The position numbers and the translations under genes are program-made. From positions 9,626,761-9,690,760 of the forward strand of contig OX123200.2 of assembly GCA_944739405.2 (NCBI GenBank): 64,000 bases of DNA, written 5' to 3'. Numbering within the stretch: position 1 is the stretch's first letter; the number at the start of each line of letters is the position of its first letter. Of this stretch, positions 56,197 to 64,000 are shown one piece after another. Below the pieces are notes generated by a model, which made no database searches, was not told the origin of the DNA, and saw nothing but the letters and a program-made list of their open reading frames with translations. The stretch is from Euclidia mi (Eukaryota; Arthropoda; Insecta; Lepidoptera; Erebidae).

Positions 56197-56837
56197 GTAA
56201 GTGTTTCTTCTTTTATATTATTTGTATTGTTTTAGCTAAAACGGCTACATGTACACTACGTAGTAATTATATTTTTTTGTGAAGATTGAGTAACAAAACT
56301 TAACTATCGTAGAAGTGACAAGTACCTAGCATGGATGACTACTTACTGCCCCTGCACCTGCCGTCAGTCGACCGATTTAATATTCTATTGTCATCATTTA
56401 ATATTGAACAGTTCAATTTTAACATGTTTATAATAAGAATATACGGTGTTATCTGTCTTTGCCTGTATTGGGTTTAAAAACTAGTTCGTCTCTAATGTAT
56501 GGGTTTCTTCAGGTAGAACCTAATCGCTAGTTATTGGTAGTTCTTGGTAGAACGTAATAGCTTTCGTAAGCTTTCCTAATACATTATTATGAAAGCTTTC
56601 CAAGAAAAGACGACATTTTATTTATGTCGCTTGTAATAAAATGCTTATCTTTATGACACCACTCAGCTCACGGATGCTTAGAAAACATTTCGTGTAGGTA
56701 CTCGATAATACATAGGTATAAACGCCTGCTCACCTGAGAGGTAACTAGAACTTTTGCATATGTAATTTATTTGAGTAGGTACATATCTGTTTTTTTTATA
56801 ATTTATTTACTTATATTTACATACCTACATACCTACA

Positions 56838-57085
56838 TAGATTCACGCCTGTTTCCCCGAAGGGGTAGGCAGAGGCATATTAAACGCCCACTTTTCGCCA
56901 GTGTTTTGATCCCACGTAATAGGTGGCGAGCCTATTGCCGCTTATTGGGACATTTTGTTTGCCAGTGGTCTGAAATACGACGTTAATAACTTAGCTTAGT
57001 TAAGCGGCAATAGGCTCGCCACCTATTACGTGGGATCAAAACCCACGTAATAGATGGCGAGCCTATTGCCGCTTATCGGGATATT
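56838..57085 (-). mobile_element. LINE-tailed SINE with inverted internal copies
   Basis: The tail complement (gattcacgcctgtttccccg) and body are followed by three alternating copies of one segment: 56903-56944 forward, 57001-57042 as its perfect 42-bp inverse, and about 57043-57075 forward again with one change. The tRNA head is missing. Confidence 0.8.
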
Positions 57086-57526
57086 TTGGCTCATATTTAT
57101 TGGTGTCTATTTATTTTAAATCTGTAAGCTTAACATTTGACGTTGCGCAAGACACACATATAAAGTGTATCTTTATCCATTTAAGTAATTTTAGGATATT
57201 GAATCTCTGCTTGGTTGCGATGTTGCACCAGTTGAGATGGTTTCTTAGTTTCAAGTTAATCGGTGTGCTGCAGGTAGAAAACTGTTTGAAAGACTGTTCT
57301 TAACAAGTATATCCGAGAGTAAAATTTTATTATGAGTTTTGCCGCTTGTCAATATATTAAAATGACAACTAAAGAGATTTAGTTGCTTGGCAACTCTGTG
57401 AGACGGTGGTGGGTAGGAAATGTATAATTTCGTGTTTTGATCAGGTGTAAATATGTACTATCACCTTTTTCTCCCTTGTAAAGTAAATATGTACCCAATT
57501 AGTTATTTTTTAATTTGATAATCACT

Positions 57527-58027
57527 TTTTTTAAGACAACTCCCGCTCTAGTGTTTTTTCCTGTGCATTGGGGGACGATAAACATGCAAATAACGGACAC
57601 AATGAACACACAGATTTGAAACGAAAGTTTATATTTTTATTTTATTTTATTTATAGACTCACGCCTTTATCCCCGAAGGGGTAGGCAGAGGTGTAATATT
57701 AGATCCACATTTCGCCTTGAATTTTTAGGTCCCACGTAATAGAGGTTGAGCCTATTGCCGTTACCGGGCACATAACCAGACTCCGTGCTGCTACTGAGAA
57801 TTCGGAAAAACCTAGTAACACTTTTGCCCGACCCGGGAATCGAACCCGGGACCTCCGATCAGCAGTCGCATATGCTATCCACTAGACCACAGAGGCAGTC
57901 ATACAGACAGTCATAGAGACAGTTTATACATCAGACAAATTGTTTTCTCGTGTGGGGATACAACCCACAACACTCAGCGCAGACAGGCGGCAAGGAGACC
58001 GCTTAAACCACTACACCCACCGTGCAG
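57527..58027 (-). mobile_element. tRNA-headed SINE split by a younger SINE
   Basis: The left part (tttttttaagacaactcccg, ttttttcctgtgcattgggg) and right part (ttctcgtgtggggatacaac, accgcttaaaccactacacc, caccgtgcag) match 36681-36880. The insertion between them is the full SINE at 57650-57899. The head ends about 43 bp before the splice acceptor at 58069. Confidence 0.75.
57650..57899 (-). mobile_element. full-length tRNA-headed SINE with LINE-type tail (minus)
   Basis: This is the best-kept copy. On the minus strand: tgcctctgtggtctagtgga (box A-like), cgactgctgatcggaggtcc, box B gggttcgattcccgggtcgg, gtagcagcacggagtctggt, ggcaatag-type body and the tail ctctgcctaccccttcgggg, ending aggcgtgagtctataaat. 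The cloverleaf acceptor stem does not close properly, so it is not a tRNA gene. Confidence 0.88.
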
Positions 58028-58069
58028 TTGACATGGAATGTTATTAATAAATCCCCTATTTGTCCACAG

Positions 58070-58431
58070 ACAGCGTCAGGCACCGGCCTCGCATTCATCA
58101 TATTCACGGAAGCCATCAACCAGTTCCCTGGAGCTCAGTTCTGGTCCGTCCTCTTCTTCCTGATGCTGTTCACCCTCGGCATCGACTCCCAGTTCGGAAC
58201 CCTCGAAGGAGTCGTCACATCCATCGTAGACATGAAGCTATTCCCAAATCTAAGAAAGGAATACTTGACCGGTGGTATTTGCCTCCTGTGCTGTCTGTTG
58301 TCCATGGGTTTCGCACATGGATCAGGCAGTTATATCTTCCTGCTGTTTGACATGTACAGCGGGAATTTTCCGCTACTGATCATCGCGTTCTTCGAGTGCA
58401 TTGGGATCGCGTACGTCTATGGAGTTAAGAG
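58070..58431 (+). CDS. SLC6 neutral amino acid transporter (B0AT-like), exon with TM8-TM10
   Basis: The acceptor tatttgtccacag precedes 58070 and the donor gtgagt starts at 58432; the exon carries 120 codons plus two bases, so it ends in phase 2. It continues exon 55504-56196. Residues 4-21 (GTGLAFIIFTEAINQFPG) are the extracellular loop 4 and approach to TM8. TM8 is about 24-45 with GIDSQFGTLEG, where the family places a Na+ ligand. TM9 lies about 68-85 and TM10 about 90-118 (YIFLLFDMYSGNFPLLI to GIAYVYG). The last residues GVKR lead toward TM11, whose exon I cannot find before the window ends. Sequence quality is good, with no stop. Confidence 0.93.
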
Positions 58432-58544
58432 GTGAGTTTTAGCACGGTAATAATATCCAACAGTACTGTAACTCCATCCATACAAACGCACGAAACTCGA
58501 GTTATACCTACGCGCCTCGAGCAAAGTACACATTATACTGTGCC

Positions 58545-58680
58545 TAACGGCTTGGCCACGGGGACCGGCGACGCGACCTGCGACACGACTGGCGACGCGA
58601 CAATTCGCGCGACGCGAAAAAGACGCCACGGGCACATGCGCTCACCGCCGCGACCAGTATAGACCAGGAGCGAGACGACA
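58545..58680 (+). repeat. GC-rich MITE-like block
   Basis: It reads taacggcttggccacgggga, ccggcgacgcgacctgcgac, gcgcgacgcgaaaaagacgc. The block at 59285-59555 carries the same words in inverse orientation (complement cggcctggccacggacaatt, gcgcgacgcgaccggcgacg). Together they form an interrupted inverted pair of about 1 kb. Confidence 0.5.
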
Positions 58681-58767
58681 TTAGCTGAGATCTTTTTATG
58701 AAATTTAGCTCGACATTGTACGGACTTTGGTGCCAATATCACATGTATTTCAACCCGGCAATCTAAT

Positions 58768-58804
58768 CCGAGACCTCATGATCAAGCAGATCATGAGGTC
58801 TCGG
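58768..58804. repeat. perfect 16-bp-arm palindrome, 5-nt spacer
   Basis: The arms ccgagacctcatgatc and gatcatgaggtctcgg are exact complements around aagca. The surrounding words (gaggcagact, accgcaagatcacagaggca) show that it arose inside a SINE-head remnant. Confidence 0.88.
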
Positions 58805-59284
58805 GGTACACACTACCGCAAGATCACAGAGGCAGACTTGATATTTTGTACCTAACCACGGTATTGAAATCTATAGGTACTTACTGTATTTTATCTCTAT
58901 ACAAACGGTCGGAACGCGATTTATACCTACGAGCGTCAGGCTCGGTACCCACCTAACCTACTGCATACCAAACTCAAGGCGCTTCGGTACATTCTGTAGG
59001 TACCTACTGAATGCGTACTGAGCCGACGCTTGTAGGTATTGTAACTCGAATTTTGAGTTTGAGTTAAAATACGGAAAAGCTTATGTAGGTAAGTGTGATC
59101 TAACTAACTAGGTACATGCACTTCTAAAAACTTACTTAGGTATTTTGAAATCCCAGACAGACACTTCAACTTTATTTATACTGTATACATTTATGTAGAT
59201 ATAGATAACATCTAGACGTTCCAAATAGCTACCCTAACTAAAAATTCTAAGAATAATATCATGCTCGCGGAGAAATAATTTTAT

Positions 59285-59555
59285 ACTGACTCAGCTCCGG
59301 CGCTAGTTGCCGCGACTACCGCTCGACGCCGTGGCGTGCGCCGTACTAATTCATACATTTGTTTTGGTCGCGCGACTCGCCTCGGTACCGCTCGGTGCTA
59401 TTCGCCGGTCGCGTAGCCGCCCGGTCGCCGCTGCGCGTGGCATGCTTAGAACATTTCTATACATTTGATTCAGTCGCAAGTCGCGTCGCCGGTCGCGTCG
59501 CGCGAATTTTCGCTGGAGCGAATTGTCCGTGGCCAGGCCGTAAAGTACACACAGC
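59285..59555 (-). repeat. GC-rich MITE-like block, inverse of 58545-58680
   Basis: A CpG-rich stretch (ggtcgcgtagccgcccggtc, tcgcgtcgccggtcgcgtcg) ending in gtggccaggccgtaaag. Its open frames on both strands are a by-product of the repeat composition. Confidence 0.5.
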
Positions 59556-59629
59556 CGCGATCGTGCCGCAGCTCGCATACGGCGCGTCTGTAGGTATATA
59601 ACTCACGAAGTTAGGCCGAGTTACAATAC

Positions 59630-60106
59630 TGTTACGAGCTGGGGTTCAGTGATTAATTATATACACTATGCCAGAAAAACTGCACTTTATTCACTAACAC
59701 AATAACACTAGATACACACACTTAATTTCTCAACACTAATAAAACACACTATTCACACCACTAGAAACATCACTGAACACTTCCGACTTACTTCACTTCG
59801 CTTGATGTTTATCGCTCCGATATTCAATTGTAACTATATCCGGTCCGCTTGTTCGCGCGCTATTTATACTGGCCGGATAACATCACTAGCGCATTCTAGA
59901 CGATTCCACAAAACTGTCGAAATAATCGCAAACATTCTCGCTACAGACGAAACATTCTAGCGTCGTGGCAATGTTCTAGTAATAACAGCAACGCCATCTA
60001 GAAGCTAGTAGACGAAACCGCTTTAACCCACCGATACATCTAATCTCTTCTAGTTCTATCCTTCACGGATAGATGGCGTTATTTTCAATTATCGCCATTC
60101 GTTACA
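59630..60106 (-). repeat. 3' LTR of deleted gypsy relative (477 bp)
   Basis: It begins (minus strand) tgtaacgaatggcgataatt and ends gctcgtaaca. It has the long form with tcgacagttttgtggaatcg and tgttttattagtgttgagaa, both missing from the 5' LTR. The TATA-type word tataaatagcgcgc is present. Confidence 0.9.
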
Positions 60107-60117
60107 CTGCCCCCCTC

Positions 60118-60468
60118 TTAAACGTGTTCGTCTCGAACATCGTTGGACCCATAGTAACGAGCCAACCGGTCCACATGAACTATCTTCGGTGCACCTCGCG
60201 ACCCCTTCTGGATTCGATAGGTGACGTTGTTCATTCTGGTAATTATGCGATATGGCCCGTCCCACCTGGCTTGTAACTTAGGCGATTTACCTTTGCTTCG
60301 TACTAGGTTATGAAGCCACACCAATGATCCCTCATCGAAGCCTTTGTTGTTCGCCTTCCGGTCGTAGCGAGTCTTCATCTTCTTAGACATCTGTTGTCCT
60401 GACTCCCATGGAGCTCCTACATTGTACACCTTGAACGCACCTCTGCTACGAGTATGTGGCCCATTCAC
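60118..60468 (-). pseudogene. pol C-terminal remnant (integrase tail) of deleted gypsy relative
   Basis: The frame encodes GPHTRSRGAFKVYNVGAPWE joined directly to SGQQMSKKMKTRYDR and on to HVDRLARYYG. The junction lacks about 575 bp holding the D,D,E core relative to the first element. A 1-nt loss near 60525 breaks the upstream frame as well. Confidence 0.88.
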
Positions 60469-60561
60469 AGCCGCACAACTTGTGCATTTGCGGCACCAAT
60501 CCTCGACGTCATCCCGACAGTGGAGCGAATAAACCGCTCTCGGACCTTAGTAAGCGTCTTC

Positions 60562-62161
60562 TTAACACCCATGTGACCTCCCAGCACCATTGTGATAGAG
60601 CCGCAGTACTTCCGGCACCTTAGTTTTAGGCGCTACCATTTGCAAATGGCACTGGTTACCGCGAGCGTTTTCCCATTTGCGGCACAGAACTCCATCCTGG
60701 ACAACCAAGCTTTCCCACTGTGCCCAATAACCTTTGGTGACAGGGCTCATTGCTGCGATATCACTCCATTTGGGCCTAGGAACGCCTGATTTCTTCCATT
60801 CGAGAATCGGCTGTACGTCCTTGTCTTCTTGCTGAGCACTCTGCAAAGCTTCTTTCCATCCGTCGCTCAGATCCGTCTTCAACATTCTCACTAGTGCTGC
60901 CGGCTTCGCTTCCTGTCTTGCACAGTGTTTGTCGGTCGGGGTAAGCCCTACTTATCAGAGCATCTGCGCTACGTTGCTCTTGCCGCCAGACAGGTACGTC
61001 AGGTGACCCCTTTGGTGGAGACAGGGTACCAACGTGCCGCTTACGCTTTGGGCAGCTCAAGCGGATATGGCCTCTTTCCTCGCAGTTGTAGCACCGTGGT
61101 GAAGAAACGACTTCCCTGATACGGTAAGTTCGATCCTCGTGACGCGCTGCTTCCACCTCCAGAGCGTAGGCTAAGGCTGCCTTCAGGGACTTGAAGTGCC
61201 CAAGTCTTACCGCTGCTCTAACTTCCAGGTCCCGGATGCTATCCGTAAACGCTTGTACGAGGTTCCCGTCAATAAGCGCAGGCGACTGGTATGCCTTCCT
61301 GACCAGCCTTTCCACCTCTAGAGCCAACTGCTGCAGAGTTTCTCCGTTGCGTTGTGTCCTGTCCTTCAGCTGAGCACGATACACATGTTCGAGGTGCGCG
61401 TCTCCGTACCTCACCTCCAACGCCTCCAGAAGCTTCTCGTAGGTGACGTCTTGCCCGAGTGCCTCCAACACCGTCAAGGCCTGATCACGAAGGCCCAAGG
61501 TTAGGGCTGTGAAGGCCTGTTCTTTGTCCCACCCATTCGCTCGCATAACGGCCTCAAACTGAGCCTTGTATGCAAACCACGATGACGAGCCATCAAATGG
61601 TGGAACCTTAAACCAACGAGGCGAGGGCGCCACAGCTGCAGGTGTAACGTCGTTGGTCTCAAGCCCTCGCAATTTCTTCTCCAATCTGGCAATACGGGTC
61701 TCGAGTTGGTCGTGTACACGCTTCTCTATCAAGGCGACGCGAGTCTCAAGCTTGTCGTGTACGAGCATCTCTACGTCGCTGATACGGGCCTCGTGCTGCT
61801 GAAGTTCCTCCTTGACCGCCTTCAAGTCCTTCCCTACAGCGGCGCTGAGGTCCTTTTGACGGCGAGCCTGCTCCTCCTTGTCGCGTTGAAGCTGTTTCTC
61901 CAGGCGGCGCGCGTGCTCCTCTTGACGGCGAGCCTGCTCCTCCTGACGGCGGGCCTGCTCCTGCATGAACGCCATCAGAGCCGCGATGTCGGGCACCGTC
62001 ACGGAGTGTGAGGCGCTTGCAGGCTCCACTGCAGCCGCGGAGTCGCCTGTTCCACCAGGCGATGGAGTAGGAACGTCTCCGAAGCGTCTCTGGTCCAGGT
62101 CTTGCTGGCGCTGATTCCTGGTGCGCACTCCTTCAGTTTCTTCTTTCGGCATAACTGGCAT
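60562..62161 (-). pseudogene. gag: gag with intact zinc knuckle, fused to pol remnant
   Basis: The 461-codon frame (62161-60776) starts MPVMPKEETEGVRTRNQRQQ, as in the first element. It has a shorter coiled-coil array, the same capsid-type core (FKVPPFDGSSSWFAYKAQFE) and an intact CCHC knuckle CYNCEERGHIRLSC at about residues 355-368. After about residue 390 it passes the deletion point and reads pol DNA in a non-pol frame. 60891-60562 is the following pol segment (KTDLSDGWKEALQSAQ). Capsid function is plausible because the frame has no stop up to the junction; protease and polymerase would have to come from elsewhere. Confidence 0.85.
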
Positions 62162-62187
62162 AATTTATCCCACTTCTGACACCAATT

Positions 62188-62588
62188 TGTTACGAGCTGG
62201 GGTTCGACGATAAATTAAACCTCACTATGCCACTAAACTGAACTTTATTTACTAACACAAACACTATTCACACCACTAGAAACACCACTAAACACTTCCG
62301 ACTTACTTCACTTCGCTTGATGTTTATCGCTCCGATATTCAATTGTAACTATATCCGGTCCGCTCGTTCGCGCGCTATTTATACTGGCCGGATAACATCA
62401 CTAATAATCGCGAACATTCTCGCTACAGACGAAACATTCTAGCGTCGTGGCAATGTTCTAGTAATAACAGCAACGCCATCTAGTAGCTAGTAGACGAAAC
62501 CACTTTAACCCACCGATACATCTAATCTCCTCTAGTTCTATCCTTCACGGATAGATGGCGTTATTTTCAATTATCGCCATTCGTTACA
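62188..62588 (-). repeat. 5' LTR of deleted gypsy relative (401 bp)
   Basis: It runs (minus strand) from tgtaacgaatggcgataatt to cagctcgtaaca and is followed after three bases by the primer-binding word tggtgtcagaag. It is shorter than its partner by two deletions. Confidence 0.9.
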
Positions 62589-62592
62589 ATAC

Positions 62593-63399
62593 TGTTATAT
62601 TATATTACCGTGGTTTTAGTATGTATAGGTCGCGACACGATTTTGAGCGCTGACGTTGAATGCAGATATTGAACCATACTTAAACATGTCGAATAGCGTG
62701 AAAATTTCAATTGTATTCATAAGTAATTGCGCGTTCTTTGCTTGTCGGTTGCCATTACTGACCAGTTGACAACCTTCCAATTGCATCAAATAGTAGCTCT
62801 AAACATTAGTTTAAAAATACTTTCAGAGTTGGAAACATTCATCCCATCCTTGAAAGCGTTTACTTAACTATAATAGTTTCAAATATGATAGTGGATTATC
62901 AAAGATGTGAGCTTGAAAACCATAACACTAAATTCACAATATGACCTAGCAGCAGAGTATATTACTACGTTCAGTCATTTCGCCGTTAGTCTGTAGTGCG
63001 TCGATAAGCTCAGCTATAATACGACAAAATAAATACAAACAGCATTATAAGCTGTTGTTCAGTTAAATGACCTTCCTAACTCAGAAGGGCTACAGCGTGT
63101 ATTAGCTTAGGCCGCTTCAGGTGCTTATTCTATCCTCCACAAATATTATATTTGTTGAGGTTCACAAGCGGCGATCTGGTTGGAATTCATTGAATTATTT
63201 TTTCGAAGAAACAATATTTATGTTTTGATTTCGTTTTATTATTTGAAAGAAAGATATTCGATTTTAATCTGATATTGCGGCAATATCGCATGTGCCCTGT
63301 TCACGAAGGTACGGAAAGACAATAAAAAACAAAAGTGCATAATTTTTACGAAAAAGTCAATCTGCCTACTTCACTGCTCAATCGTAGCGCTCATAGCAT
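62593..63399. other. no gene or repeat recognised
   Basis: AT-rich sequence downstream of the deleted gypsy element, probably still SLC6 intron or flank. I searched for a TM11 exon and did not see one. Confidence 0.45.
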
Positions 63400-63910
63400 G
63401 ACTGCGCAGGTCGCCACTTGGATGGGTGAACTTGTGATTATTACATTGGAGCGCTACCGTGCTTCGGAGGGTGTAAAGAAAGAAGAAAGAAAGAAAATAT
63501 GTTTATTTGTATACACGTCGCACAATAATAACATACAAAAACAAAAATAACTAAAGAACAACAATTAAAACCTTACGATGAAGAGACATATCACACTATC
63601 ACGCAATCCAAAAGACTAGGACCCAAACGAAGCAACGGGTTGACGCCGTTGACAGACAGACGTCATAAACGTCACGTCCAGTGACGTGTACTGTCAATAA
63701 CCGGCTTGCAACCCACAGAGTACATACCTTGTGCTCTCGTGTTTTGCCACGTATACAAATGGTAATATAGTTAAGTGAATAATGAGTATCTCATACACAA
63801 AAAAATTAAATTCACATAGGTTAAAAACTGAAGCTGCCGGGCCCTGTTTTTGCCTCAGGACAAGAAGCATCAGGCCATGTCGGAGGCTTTCAGTAGGCCA
63901 CTCACTCACA
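63400..63910 (+). mobile_element. 5S rRNA-like retroposon, interrupted
   Basis: Caggtcgccacttggatggg and tggagcgctaccgtgcttcg (63400-63470) match the 5S-like copy at 9603-9960. The later words gcatcaggccatgtcggagg (about 63867) continue that family. Between them is an insertion opening with aaagaaagaagaaagaaaga, probably a LINE tail in reverse orientation. Confidence 0.5.
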
Positions 63911-64000
63911 AGCAAACGAATTGCCTGTTAAAAAACCAAAAGTAACAAAAGATTGAATACTTACTTTTTTGCAAGTAATTCTGATATTCATATGCTTAAT

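Larger units (their letters stand above)
56197..58069 (+). other. SLC6 intron with SINE cluster
   Basis: The intron is 1873 bp, with GT at 56197 and AG at 58068-58069, joining two phase-0 exon ends. It holds a rearranged LINE-tailed SINE (56838-57085) and a tRNA-headed SINE (57527-58027) that is itself split by another SINE (57650-57899). 56197-56837 and 57086-57526 show nothing else. Confidence 0.88.
59630..62588 (-). mobile_element. gypsy relative with internal pol deletions (gag retained)
   Basis: The LTRs are 62188-62588 (5') and 59630-60106 (3') on the minus strand, with target duplication atac (59626-59629 and 62589-62592). Compared with 49458-55311 it lacks the region equivalent to about 51246-53400 (protease, reverse transcriptase, RNase H) and about 53970-54545 (integrase core). 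Gag, primer-binding site, polypurine tract and both LTRs remain. The LTRs differ from each other by at least two indels and several substitutions, so this insertion is older than the first element. Confidence 0.92.

Noticed and set aside
57650..57899. tRNA gene in the SLC6 intron
   Set aside because: The promoter boxes are good, but the acceptor stem does not close and the sequence continues into a SINE body and tail found in many other places.
58432..58662. Further SLC6 coding sequence beyond the donor
   Set aside because: The frame past GVKR shows no TM11 signature, and a sound gtgagt donor marks the exon end.

Overview
The window reads as insect nuclear DNA, almost certainly from a moth or butterfly (Lepidoptera). 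It is AT-rich with spliced genes, carries a piggyBac element flanked by TTAA, is crowded with tRNA-headed SINEs ending in (GAT)n or in a LINE-like tail, and shows the short GTAGGTAC-type motifs common in lepidopteran introns. The order is an inference from repeat content; no species can be named.

Only one host gene is supported: two plus-strand exons (55504-56196 and 58070-58431) of an SLC6 Na+-coupled transporter, closest to the B0AT/SLC6A15-20 neutral amino acid branch. They cover TM4 to TM10. I could not find the exons for TM1-3 upstream or TM11-12 downstream, so the preceding 55 kb is either very long intron or intergenic.

The rest is mostly mobile DNA. 1-5311 and 17076-26904 are two direct copies of one segmental duplication, and their different insertions show element ends and target-site duplications directly. 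Copy B carries two nested LINEs (20836-24662), several SINEs and a template-switch palindrome; copy A carries a 303-bp MITE. Between them (5312-17075) lie SINE pieces, a 5S-rRNA-like retroposon, a MITE and LINE fragments (14338-16560). 26905-41790 is a patchwork of SINEs, LINE C-termini, a hAT-like MITE and several perfect short-spacer palindromes. 41791-44487 is a large inverted repeat with ~840-bp arms. 46850-55389 is an internally deleted piggyBac (minus strand) that was itself entered by a nearly complete Ty3/gypsy retrotransposon (49458-55311) with identical LTR sequence apart from one 36-bp indel. A second, gag-retaining and pol-deleted relative of that retrotransposon sits in the opposite orientation at 59630-62588, beyond the second SLC6 exon.

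Most notable: (1) the piggyBac remnant keeps a phase-consistent two-exon frame for an N-terminal basic segment plus the C-terminal Cys-rich DNA-binding domain, without any DDE catalytic core; (2) a canonical GGGAAAC -1 frameshift heptamer at the gypsy gag end; (3) a palindrome whose origin by template switching is shown by comparison of the two duplication copies; (4) SINE families whose tails coincide with the last codons and stop of two LINE families in the same window; (5) the uncharacterised 2.7-kb inverted-repeat element.
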